From positions 2,283,501 through 2,347,500 of the forward strand of contig NZ_CP027666.1 of NCBI RefSeq assembly GCF_003008535.1: 64,000 nt of DNA, written 5' to 3'. This DNA is from Ottowia oryzae. GTDB taxonomy: Bacteria > Pseudomonadota > Gammaproteobacteria > Burkholderiales > Burkholderiaceae_C. Made by a program: the position numbers and the translations under genes. Positions 35,124 through 43,800 of this stretch are shown in pieces. Under the pieces are notes generated by a model. That model did not search any database and was not told the DNA's origin. It saw only the letters and a list, made by a program, of their open reading frames with translations. Position 1 is the first letter of the stretch. Each line of letters starts with the position of its first letter.

Positions 35124-35525
35124 CCGAAGAGGGCACGCAGAGCGCCCGCAAGCCCCGCCGCGCGCGCAAGAAGCGCGATTCTTCAAGCCTCGCCCGCAAG
35201 TGCTTGCCAACCGATTGAGCAGGCCAATCCGGACGCAGGGCGATATTGATTTTTTTCTCTTGGCGCGTTGCTCGCCCATCGGTACATTGGAAAGCGTCCG
35301 AGCCACTCGGGCGTTGGGCTGACAGGAGCCGGTCAGCTGCAGCCGATGCAGCAGAATGGGCCCACCTCCAGCCGTTTCATGAAGGCAATCTTTGCCTTCC
35401 CGCAGTTGGAAACAACAAGCTTTCCAGTGTGCGGAAAACCAGGCAGATCACGGCGCTTTTGCCACGCTGCCTAGAAAGCCCGGCGGGCAGGCTTCAGGCC
35501 CTAACGCCGGGCTTTCTTCGTTTTC
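35124..35525 (+). ncRNA. Candidate structured RNA of about 400 nt, unknown family
   Basis: The region has no credible gene but holds successive hairpins: CGTCCGAG/CTCGGGCG (35295-35313, 3-nt loop), GCTGAC/GTCAGC (35318-35337), GAAGGCAA/TTGCCTTC (35381-35399, perfect, 3-nt loop), TGGAAA/TTTCCA (35407-35426), AGGCAG/CTGCCT (35441-35472, with an inner GGC/GCC), then an 11-bp terminator. It lies between a good promoter and that terminator, upstream of the DUF748 gene. It does not show the signatures I know for tmRNA, RNase P RNA, 6S RNA or SRP RNA. It may be a small RNA or a long attenuated leader of the DUF748 gene. Confidence 0.5.
35475..35520 (+). terminator. Strong terminator hairpin
   Basis: AAAGCCCGGCG (35475-35485) pairs perfectly with CGCCGGGCTTT (35505-35515), loop 19 nt, followed by CTTCGTTTT. 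The stem ends are A/T-rich on both sides, so it may work in both directions. Confidence 0.75.
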
Positions 35526-35677
35526 GGCCTCCCGAATTCCGCATTTCTGAATCGGCCTGTCGCGGCGCTGCACACGCCAGTGACATTGCGCACAAAAGCG
35601 TCGGGCGGTTTCATTGGGTTGCGAAGTACTGGGCGGCGCGGGCGTGCTGGCGCCGCATGCAGGCGACAATTCGCGCT

Positions 35678-38600
35678 ATGAAATTAGGCGCCAGCGAACC
35701 ACGCGATTCCACCCACCCGGCCGATGCTGCCGCCCCGTCGAGCCAGGGTTTGCGCCAAAAACTGGCCGCGCGTATGCCCGCCAACCGCTGGGCGCGCCGC
35801 GCTGTCTGGACGGCCGCTGGCGTGCTGGGGCTTTGGGCCGTCACCTGGGCGGCCGTGCCGCCGCTGCTGAAGTGGCAGGCGCAAAAGATCGCCAGCGCGC
35901 AGCTGGGCCGCGCCGTGACCATCGGGCAGGTGGATTTCAGGCCCTGGTCGCTGGAGCTGACGCTGCGCGACGTCGCCGTGGCGGGCGCCAACGGCGCGGC
36001 CCCGCAGCTGCAGGTGCAGCGCGCGTATGTCGATGTGGCGCTTCAGTCGCTGTTCCGGCTGGCGCCGGTGATCGACGCGATCCAGGTGGATGCGCCCATC
36101 GTGCGCCTCAAGCACCTGGGCAACGGGCACTACGACGTGGACGACATCCTGGCGAAGTTCGCCGCTCGCCCGCCAGCTGCCGATGCCGGCGAGCCCGCGC
36201 GCTTTGCGCTGTACAACATCCAGGTGCAGGGCGGGCAGGTTGATTTCGACGACCAGACCGTGGGCCGCCAGCACCACGTGCGCGATTTGCAGCTGAGCGT
36301 GCCTTTCATCAGCAACCTGCCGTCGCAGCGCCAGGTGCAGGTGCAGCCCAAGCTGGCCTTCGTGGCCAACGGCACGCCCTTTGATTCCAGCGCCCATGCG
36401 CTGCCTTTTAGCGATTCACGGCAGACCGATGCGGCGTTCCGCTTCACCAAGCTGGATCTGGCGCCCTACCTGGGCTACCTGCCCGCCGGGCTGCCCATCC
36501 GCCTGGAAGCCGCCACGCTGGACGCCGACCTGCGCGTGGGCTTTGAGCAAACGCCCAAGCCCAGCCTGCGCGTGCAGGGCGGGCTGGAGGTCAGCGGCCT
36601 GAAGGCCAAGGACGGGCAGGGCGCCGACGCGCTGGCTTTTGACGGCCTGAAAGTGCAACTGGCCGACGTGCGCCCGCTGGAAGGCAAGCTGCACCTGAGC
36701 AGTGTCGAGCTCACCAACCCCCACGTCGCTGTGCGGCGCGACAAGCAGGGGCGCATCAACCTGCTGGTGGCAGAGTCGGCGCAGGGTGCTTCTAAAAACA
36801 TAGCTGCTGGCGCTGGTGGGGAGGGCGCTGGAGGCACAAATGGCACCTCGTCGACAGCGGTGGCAGCGGCTGCATCCGCCGCCAGCGCACCGGCCGCGGT
36901 CGTGCCACCGGCGTCTGCTTCGGCGGCGCGGGCTTCGGGTGCATCGGGCGCCACCAGTGCGGCCCCGCGCTCATCCGGCAAGAGCGCCACGCCCGTGTGG
37001 CAGGTGCAGGTCGATTCGGTCACGGTGCGCGGCGGCTCGGTCGATGTGACGGACGAGACCACGCTGACCGAGCTGGCGCCCGCTGCCACCGTGCGTCTGA
37101 ATGAAGTGGCACTCAACGCGCAGCGCGTGGCCTGGCCGATGGCGCAGCCGGTGGCCTTCAACGGCTCGGCCGCGTTCGTCGGCACGGAGGGCTTGACCCA
37201 GGCGCTGCCTCAGGCCGCTGCGGCGGGCAAGACGGCCGGTGAGAAGGCGACTGTTGCCAAGGCGACGGGTGCGAAGGCGGCCGGCAAGTCTGGCGGCCAG
37301 GCCGATTCGGCGGCGGGCACCAAGTCTGGCGCGCAGGCCAGCCCCGCATCTGCCAGCGCTTCAAGCGCATCAAGTGCCGCCGCAACGACGAAAGCGGCCA
37401 CGGCACCGTCCGGCGCACCCGTGCACGTCTCGGCTTTGGGTGCCGTGCCGTCGCTGGAATTTCAGGGGACGGCCAGCCTGCAGGGCGCTGAAGTGAACGC
37501 GCGGGTGGCGGCGCTGCCGCTGGCGCTGGCCGCGCCGTACCTGGCGCCGCACCTGGTGCCGCGCCTGTCCGGCAACCTGGACGCGCACGTTGGCCTGCAA
37601 TGGGCGCCGCCCAAGGCGCAGGATTTGCCGGCCGAGATCAAGGTGGCGGCGGATCGGCTGGTGCTCAGCCACCTGCTGCTGGCCGACGACGCGGCCGCCG
37701 CTGCCAAGAACACCGCCGCCGCACCGGCCCGCGCGGGCCGCGCTGCCCGCCCACGCGCCCCTGGTCAGCTGGCCAGCGTGGGCGAGCTGGCGCTGGACCA
37801 GGTGCTGGTGGATTTGCGCAGCCGTGCCGTCACCGTGGGCAAGGTCGCGCTGCAAGCGCCGCAGATCGACGTGGCACGCGACGCCGACCAGCATCTGATG
37901 TTCGAGCGCTGGCTGCGCCAGCCATCCGGGCCCGCCACCGCCAGCGCCACGGCGCCCAAGCCAGCGCCCAGCAAGGCCCCGCACAGCGACTTTCCCTGGA
38001 AAGTGCAGGTGGCCGAGCTGACGGTGGACGACGGCAACATCGGCTGGCTGGATCAGGCCACCATTTCGCCCGTGCGCGCCGAGCTGAGCCAGTTGCACCT
38101 GAGCGCCAAGCAGATCGACCTGAACGCCGCCAAGCCGATGCAGGTGGCGCTGGTCACGCGCGTGGGCGCGGGCCGCACGGAGCCGGGGCGCCTGTCCTGG
38201 CGCGGGCAGATTGGCCTGCAGCCCGCCGTCAGCGCCCAGGGCGAGGTGGACGCCGTGCGCCTGCCGCTGCACGCGCTCGACCCGTACTTTGGCGACGCGT
38301 TGAACATCGACATCCTGCGTGCCGACACCAGCTTCAAGGGCAACGTCAGCTTCACGCAGACGGCGCAAGGCCCGCGCGCCCGCGTGTCGGGCGATGCGCT
38401 GGTCGAAGAGCTGCGCACCTACAGCGTGCCCGGCACCGCCGCCAGCGGCGACACCGAGCCCACGGCCGCAGCGGGCACGCCGCCATCCACCACCCACCGC
38501 AACCTGGGCGGCAGCACCACCACGACGGCCACGGCGCCTGCGCGGCCGTCGCCTGCTACGCCAGCCACGACTGCCACGACAGCGGCTAGCGCCGCGTCTA

Positions 38601-40510
38601 CCGCCAAGGCCAAGGCCCGCAACGGCGCCACCACCAACGCAACCAGCGCGGCCAGCAGCGCGAAGACCAACGCAGGCAACGCGAATCACCCCAGCGCGTC
38701 GCACGCACCGCTGGCGCCCATGTCGGCCAGCGCCACCGGCCGCGCGGGCGGCCTGGGCGAGGAATTCGCCAGCTGGAAGCAGCTGCGCCTGGGGGGCGTC
38801 GATGTGCAGCTGGAGCCCGGCAAGCCCACGCAGGTGGATGTCAAAGACACGCAGCTGACCGACTTCTACGCCCGGCTGATCCTGCACCCCAACGGCCGCC
38901 TGAACCTGCAGGACGTGGTGAAGTCTAAAGACGGCGCCGCCGCCAGCGCACCGGCCGGTGCGGCGTCGGCTGCCTCTGCTGCTGCGTCTGCGCCGGCTGC
39001 GGCCAGCGGAGCAGGGCAACCCGCCGCGGGTGAAGGCAGTGGAAGCGCTATCACAAAGGTAGCTGCCAGCGCTGGTGCCGCAAGCGCCGCAGCCCCATCG
39101 GCGCAGGCAGCAGACCCGAACGCCGCGGTCATCCGCTTTGGCCCCGTCAAGCTGGCCAACGGCAAGGTCTTCTTCTCGGACCGGTTCATCCGCCCCAACT
39201 ATTCGGCCGACTTGACCGAGCTGAACGGCTCGCTCAGCGCCTTCAGCTCGGTGCCGCCAGGCGGCGCCCCGCAGATGGCCGACCTGGAGCTGACAGGCCG
39301 CGCCGAAGGCACCGCCGGGCTGGACATCCGCGGCAAGCTGAACCCGCTGGCCAAGCCGCTGGCCCTGGACATCAAGGCCAAGGTGACCGACCTGGAACTG
39401 CCGCCGCTGTCGCCGTATTCCGTCAAGTACGCAGGCCACGGCATCGAGCGCGGCAAGCTCAGCATGGACGTGGCCTACGTCGTGCAGCCCGACGGGCGCC
39501 TGACGGCCACCAACAAGCTGGTGCTGAACCAGCTGGAGTTCGGCGAGGCCGTGGCCGGTGCGCCCGCCAGCCTGCCGGTTCAGCTGGCCACCACGCTGCT
39601 GGCCGACAGCAAGGGCGTGATCGACCTGGATCTGCCCATCAGCGGCTCGCTGAACGACCCGCAGTTCTCCATCGGCCCCATCATCGTCAAGGCCATCGTC
39701 AACATCATCGGCAAGGCGATCACTGCGCCGTTCACGCTGCTGGCGCGCGCGCTGGGCGGCGGCCCGGGCGACGACATGTCGTACGTGGCCTTCGCCCCCG
39801 GCAGCAGCGAGCTGAATGCCAAATCGCGCGAGCAGCTCGACAAGATCGCCAAGGCCCTCACCGACCGCCCCGCACTGAAGCTGACGGTGGTGGGCACGTC
39901 CAGCCTGGCGGCCGAGCGCGAGGGATACCAGCGCGAACGCCTCAAGGCGCTGGTGGCCGCAGAAAAACGGGCCAATCAAGGCGCAGCGCCCGCTGCGCCA
40001 GCGCAAGGCGCTTCGGAATCTGTAGCGGCTAAGCCGTCTTTGCCCGCCAGTGCTGCGACTGCGGCCAGTGCGCCAACGTCGGCGGCATCGGCGGCGTCCG
40101 CGCCCGCCAGTCCCAACGCGGTGAGCGATGCCGAATACCCGCAGCTGCTGCGCCGGCTGTACCGCCGCGCCGATCTGCCGGGCAAGCCGCGCAACGCCAT
40201 CGGCCTGCAAAAAGACATTCCGGTGGCCGAGATGGAAGCGCGGCTCATGGCCCAGATCGACGTGACCGAAGACGCCATGCGCCAGCTGGCCACGCAGCGC
40301 GGCGTGGCGGTCAAGGACTACTTGGCCGCGCGCAAGCTGCCCGCCGACCGCCTCTTTTTAGGCGCGGCGCGCAGCGGTGCGCAACCGGCGCGCGGTGCGG
40401 CCAGTGCCGCCAGCGCGCCCGAAGCGGCGGCCAGCAGCGCGCCGGGTGCCGACGGCGAAGGCGCGGGGCCGTGGTCGCCACGGGCTGAGCTGAATCTGAG
40501 CGCGCGTTAG
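35678..40510 (+). CDS. Giant DUF748 (AsmA-like) envelope protein with OmpA-like C-terminus
   Basis: 1610 residues. After a short cytoplasmic start comes a membrane helix (AVWTAAGVLGLWAVTWAAVP), then AsmA/DUF748 repeats (QLGRAVTIGQVDFRPWSLEL; FFSDRFIRPNYSADLTELNG; VKYAGHGIERGKLSMDVAYV). Near the C-terminus an OmpA-like segment appears (SYVAFAPGSSELNAKSREQL). Relatives I know are shorter; the excess is Ala/Ser/Thr/Gly-rich inserts, several carrying dispersed-repeat copies. DUF748 proteins belong to the AsmA superfamily of bridge-like lipid-transport proteins; here a periplasm-spanning role is inferred. ATG 35678 is chosen; the open frame upstream crosses a terminator and is not protein-like. 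Confidence 0.85.
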   Translation: MKLGASEPRDSTHPADAAAPSSQGLRQKLAARMPANRWARRAVWTAAGVLGLWAVTWAAVPPLLKWQAQKIASAQLGRAVTIGQVDFRPWSLELTLRDVAVAGANGAAPQLQVQRAYVDVALQSLFRLAPVIDAIQVDAPIVRLKHLGNGHYDVDDILAKFAARPPAADAGEPARFALYNIQVQGGQVDFDDQTVGRQHHVRDLQLSVPFISNLPSQRQVQVQPKLAFVANGTPFDSSAHALPFSDSRQTDAAFRFTKLDLAPYLGYLPAGLPIRLEAATLDADLRVGFEQTPKPSLRVQGGLEVSGLKAKDGQGADALAFDGLKVQLADVRPLEGKLHLSSVELTNPHVAVRRDKQGRINLLVAESAQGASKNIAAGAGGEGAGGTNGTSSTAVAAAASAASAPAAVVPPASASAARASGASGATSAAPRSSGKSATPVWQVQVDSVTVRGGSVDVTDETTLTELAPAATVRLNEVALNAQRVAWPMAQPVAFNGSAAFVGTEGLTQALPQAAAAGKTAGEKATVAKATGAKAAGKSGGQADSAAGTKSGAQASPASASASSASSAAATTKAATAPSGAPVHVSALGAVPSLEFQGTASLQGAEVNARVAALPLALAAPYLAPHLVPRLSGNLDAHVGLQWAPPKAQDLPAEIKVAADRLVLSHLLLADDAAAAAKNTAAAPARAGRAARPRAPGQLASVGELALDQVLVDLRSRAVTVGKVALQAPQIDVARDADQHLMFERWLRQPSGPATASATAPKPAPSKAPHSDFPWKVQVAELTVDDGNIGWLDQATISPVRAELSQLHLSAKQIDLNAAKPMQVALVTRVGAGRTEPGRLSWRGQIGLQPAVSAQGEVDAVRLPLHALDPYFGDALNIDILRADTSFKGNVSFTQTAQGPRARVSGDALVEELRTYSVPGTAASGDTEPTAAAGTPPSTTHRNLGGSTTTTATAPARPSPATPATTATTAASAASTAKAKARNGATTNATSAASSAKTNAGNANHPSASHAPLAPMSASATGRAGGLGEEFASWKQLRLGGVDVQLEPGKPTQVDVKDTQLTDFYARLILHPNGRLNLQDVVKSKDGAAASAPAGAASAASAAASAPAAASGAGQPAAGEGSGSAITKVAASAGAASAAAPSAQAADPNAAVIRFGPVKLANGKVFFSDRFIRPNYSADLTELNGSLSAFSSVPPGGAPQMADLELTGRAEGTAGLDIRGKLNPLAKPLALDIKAKVTDLELPPLSPYSVKYAGHGIERGKLSMDVAYVVQPDGRLTATNKLVLNQLEFGEAVAGAPASLPVQLATTLLADSKGVIDLDLPISGSLNDPQFSIGPIIVKAIVNIIGKAITAPFTLLARALGGGPGDDMSYVAFAPGSSELNAKSREQLDKIAKALTDRPALKLTVVGTSSLAAEREGYQRERLKALVAAEKRANQGAAPAAPAQGASESVAAKPSLPASAATAASAPTSAASAASAPASPNAVSDAEYPQLLRRLYRRADLPGKPRNAIGLQKDIPVAEMEARLMAQIDVTEDAMRQLATQRGVAVKDYLAARKLPADRLFLGAARSGAQPARGAASAASAPEAAASSAPGADGEGAGPWSPRAELNLSAR
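36787..36835 (+). repeat. Dispersed element, copy 13 (in DUF748 gene)
   Basis: GCTTCTAAAAACATAGCTGC, TGGCGCTGGTGGG, GGGCGCTGG. Read in frame as SKNIAAGAGGEGAGG, at the start of a low-complexity insert. Confidence 0.7.
39045..39090 (+). repeat. Dispersed element, copy 14 (in DUF748 gene)
   Basis: GCTATCACAAAGGTAGCTGC then CAGCGCTGGTGCC and AAGCGCC. Read as SAITKVAASAGAASAA. Half A differs by one base from the intergenic copy at 54359. Confidence 0.85.
39979..40030 (-). repeat. Dispersed element, copy 15, degenerate (in DUF748 gene)
   Basis: GGCGCAGCGCCCGCTGCGCC with GCTTCGGAATCTGTAGC. Half B precedes half A as in the reverse-oriented copies; read as GASESVAAK. Confidence 0.4.
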
Positions 40511-40816
40511 CCAACGCACCAGCGCTGGGCGGGCTGGCGCAATTGAGCGCACCGGCCAGCCCTGCGTGGTCCGCTTCACCCGGCACAGCGCGCGGCGCCG
40601 GTCGGGCGAAGAGACCAGTTTTCGCGGCCTTGATTGCCCCGGGCGTGCTGCCCGCGGCGGGCCATCTGGCGGCTTGGCACCACCCGCTGATGGCGTCGCG
40701 GCGCGGCCGGATCGGCCCGCGACACACCTTGCATGCGCAGGGTGGGCATTTCCGGGTGAAAATACCCAGTTCCGGGTGCGCCATGTCTGCGCGCCCATCG
40801 CTTTTTTTCGATTGCC
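40511..40816. other. Intergenic region with paired direct repeats, upstream of DUF349 gene
   Basis: 306 bp. TTCCGGGTG occurs at 40750-40758 and again at 40770-40778, start to start 20 bp, about two helical turns, with a GGGT...ACCC inverted repeat between. This looks like a tandem regulator site in the DUF349 promoter. The rest is GC-rich without recognisable features, except a partial palindrome GCACCAGCGCTGG near 40515 that may be a decayed repeat half. Confidence 0.4.
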
Positions 40817-43800
40817 ATGTTCCCCTTCTCTCGCGAACCCAAAGACCCTCAGCCCGAGGCCGCCGCACCCGCGCCCAAGCAGGCAGAGGCGCACCCTCTC
40901 GACGGCCTGACCGGGGGCGTGTTCTCGGCCGCCACCTCGGGCGAGCGCGCCCAGCGCGTGCGCGACTGGCTGGCCAGCGACCCCACGCCTGAGCAGATGC
41001 AAGAGGTCTACAAAGAGCTTTCGACCAAGGACAAAGGCGCCGCCAAGGCCCTGCGTGAAAAGCTGGAAGAGCTGCGCCGCGCCAAAGGCCAGGAAGCCGT
41101 TGCCGCCGAATGGGAAGCCAAGGGCCAGGCCCTGCTGCAAGCCGCGCGCCTGAACATCGCCGATTCGCTGGCCTGGCAGCGCGACGCCGCCAAGGCCGGC
41201 GCGCCCCTGTCGCGCGAGCCGCTGGCTGGCCTGCGCGCGCAGCTGGTCGACCGCATCAAGAAGGTGGAAGACCTGCAGCAGCGCGTGATGGTGCAGCGCG
41301 AGGCGGCCGTCATGCTGTCGCAGCGCATCGAGCTGCTGTCCACCAAGCCGCTGGCCGACGCCCAGGCGCAGCAAACCGGCTTGGCCAGCGACGTGGAGCA
41401 GTGGCGCAGCCACGCCCGCCTGCTGCTGGCCGACCCGCAGTGGCTCAGCGTGGACGTGCGCTACCCGCCCCAGCTGGACGCGGCCCAAACCCAATTGCTG
41501 GCCGTGCGCGATGCCTTCGTCGCCGCGCTCGACCAGGCCGCCGCCGCCGCGCAGGACAAATCCGCGCCGCTGCCTTCCGTGCCCGTGTGGGCCGACGAGC
41601 TGCGTGCCGCACGCGGTGAGCCGCCAGCGGCTGCTGCCGTGGCAGAAGAAGCCGGCGCCAAAGCCGCGCCCAAGCCGCGCGTCGATCCTGAGCAACGCAA
41701 CGCAGCGCAAAAGGCCGTCGAGGCGGGCGTCAAGCTGCTGGAGCAGGCCGTGGCCGCCGGTCACACCAAGAACATGCACAGCGCCACGGCAGCGCTGCGC
41801 CAATCGCTGAAAGCGCACGGCCGCCTGATTGACGACGCGCTGGAAGCGCGCGTGCACGCCACGCTGGTCTCGGCCGGCGAGCTGGAAGGCTGGCAGCGCT
41901 GGAGCGCCGACAAGGTGCGCGAACAACTCGTCGCCCAGGCCGAGGCGCTGCTGAGCAAGCGCAAGATCCGGGGCGCCGACGGCGCCAGCGTCGCCGCCAA
42001 CGCCCAGGCCAACGAAGCCACGACCGCCACCGCAGAAGCCGGTGCGATGCAAGCCGCTGCAGTGCAGGACGTGCAGGCACCCGAAGCGCCCGCCGACAAA
42101 GTCGCTGATGCAGCCGAAGCTGCGGCGGCCCCCGTGGCGGCCGAGGCTGCTCTGGCCGAGCCGTCGCCCAACGCGCAGGCCAACGAAGCGACCACCGCGA
42201 CCGAAGAAGCCGGTGCGCTCGAAGCCGCTGCCGCCCAAAGCGCTGCTACAGAAAACGCAGCTGCCGCCGCAGACGCCGCCAGCGCTGCAGCCGAGTCTGG
42301 TGCTGAATCGGCCGCAGCCGAAAGCGCCACGAGCGCCAATGCGCAAGCCAACGAAGCAACCACCGCGACCGAGCAGGCCGGCGCCGCCGAAGACGCCGCC
42401 GCGGCCGACCGCAGCCAGCGCCCCGCGCGTCCCAGCCCGGCCGACACGCTGGAGCCGGGCTACGAGCTGGTGCCCGCCATGGGCGGCCGCAAGCTGCAAG
42501 ACACCATCCGCAAGCTGCGCGACGAATGGAAAGCCGCCGACCAGGGCGGCGCGCCCAACCACGCCCTGTGGAAGCGCTTTGACCGCGCCATCAACGCCGC
42601 GCACAAGCACGTCGATGAATGGCTGGGCAAGGTGCGCGCCGAAGCGGCCGAGCACAAGGCGCAGCGCCAGGCGCTGATCGACGAAGTCAAGGCCTTTGGT
42701 GCAGCCCACGCCGGCGCTGGCGAAGGCGCCGACTGGAAGGCCTTCAACCGCCAGATCCATCAGTTCTCTGACCGCTGGCGCAACGCCGGCCACCTGAGCG
42801 AAAAAGCCTTTGCCGAGCTGCAAGGCAAGTGGAAGGAAGCCATCCACGCCGCGGCCGCGCCGCTGGAAACCGCGCAAAAGCACAGCACCGCGCGCCGCCA
42901 GGGCCTGATCGCCGAAGCTGAGGCGCTGGGCGCCGCAGCGCAGTTGCGCATCGACGCCGTGCGTGCGCTGCAGCAGCGCTGGCAGGCCGAAGCGCAGGCC
43001 GTGCCGCTCGAGCGCAAGCACGAGCAGCGCCTGTGGGACGCGTTCCGCAAGCCGCTCGACGATGCCTTCAACCGCAAGGGGGCCGAGCGCGAGAAGCAGC
43101 AGGCCGCCATGAGCGAGCACGACCGCGCCGTGCTGAACGCCGCCAAGGCGCTGGAAGAAGCCAACGCCAGCGGCGACGCCAACCGCATCCGCACGGCCAT
43201 GGCCGCGTTGGAAGCGGCCACGCGCGCTCAACCCGCGCCCGCCGCTGCCGAAGCGCCGAAGTCTGAAGAAAAAACGGCTCCAGCGCCCGCTGATGGGGCG
43301 CCGGCTGCTACTGAAAATGCAGCGCCGGCTGATGTGCCCGCGTCGGCAGAACCGCCGGCGGATGCGTCTGCCGAAGCGTCTGCCACGGGTGGCGAAGCTG
43401 CCGATGGCGCCGCAGCGCCCGCACCGGCTGCGCCCTCTGCGCCTGCCAAGCCAGCCAAACCCGTCGTCGCCATGCGCGGCGACGACCGCCCCGGCGCCAA
43501 GCGGCCTGAAGCCGCGCCCGCTGGCCGCGGCGGCAAGTTCGGTGATCGCCGCGACGGGCGTCCTGGCCCCGGCGGCCGTGATGCGCGCGGTGGCCCCGGC
43601 GCAGGTGGCCGTGGCGGCGACCGCTTTGGCGACCGCCGCGATGGTGGCCGTGACGGTGGCCGTTTTGGCGACCGTGGCCCGCGTGAAGACCGTGGCCCGC
43701 GCCTGGGTGACGCCGCTTTCCGCGCCCAGCGCGACGCGGTGGAACACGCCCAGGCCCAGCTGCGCAAGCTGGCCGCACAGGCGCACGGCGAAACCGTCAC

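Noticed and set aside
35124..35525. tmRNA, RNase P RNA or 6S RNA
   Set aside because: None of the conserved landmarks I know (tRNA-like acceptor and tag frame, GAGGAAAGTCCGG block, closed 6S bubble) is visible. Kept only as an unknown structured region.
35246..35677. N-terminal extension of the DUF748 protein by 144 codons
   Set aside because: The frame crosses a strong terminator, has no signal or domain character, and the membrane anchor follows naturally from ATG 35678.
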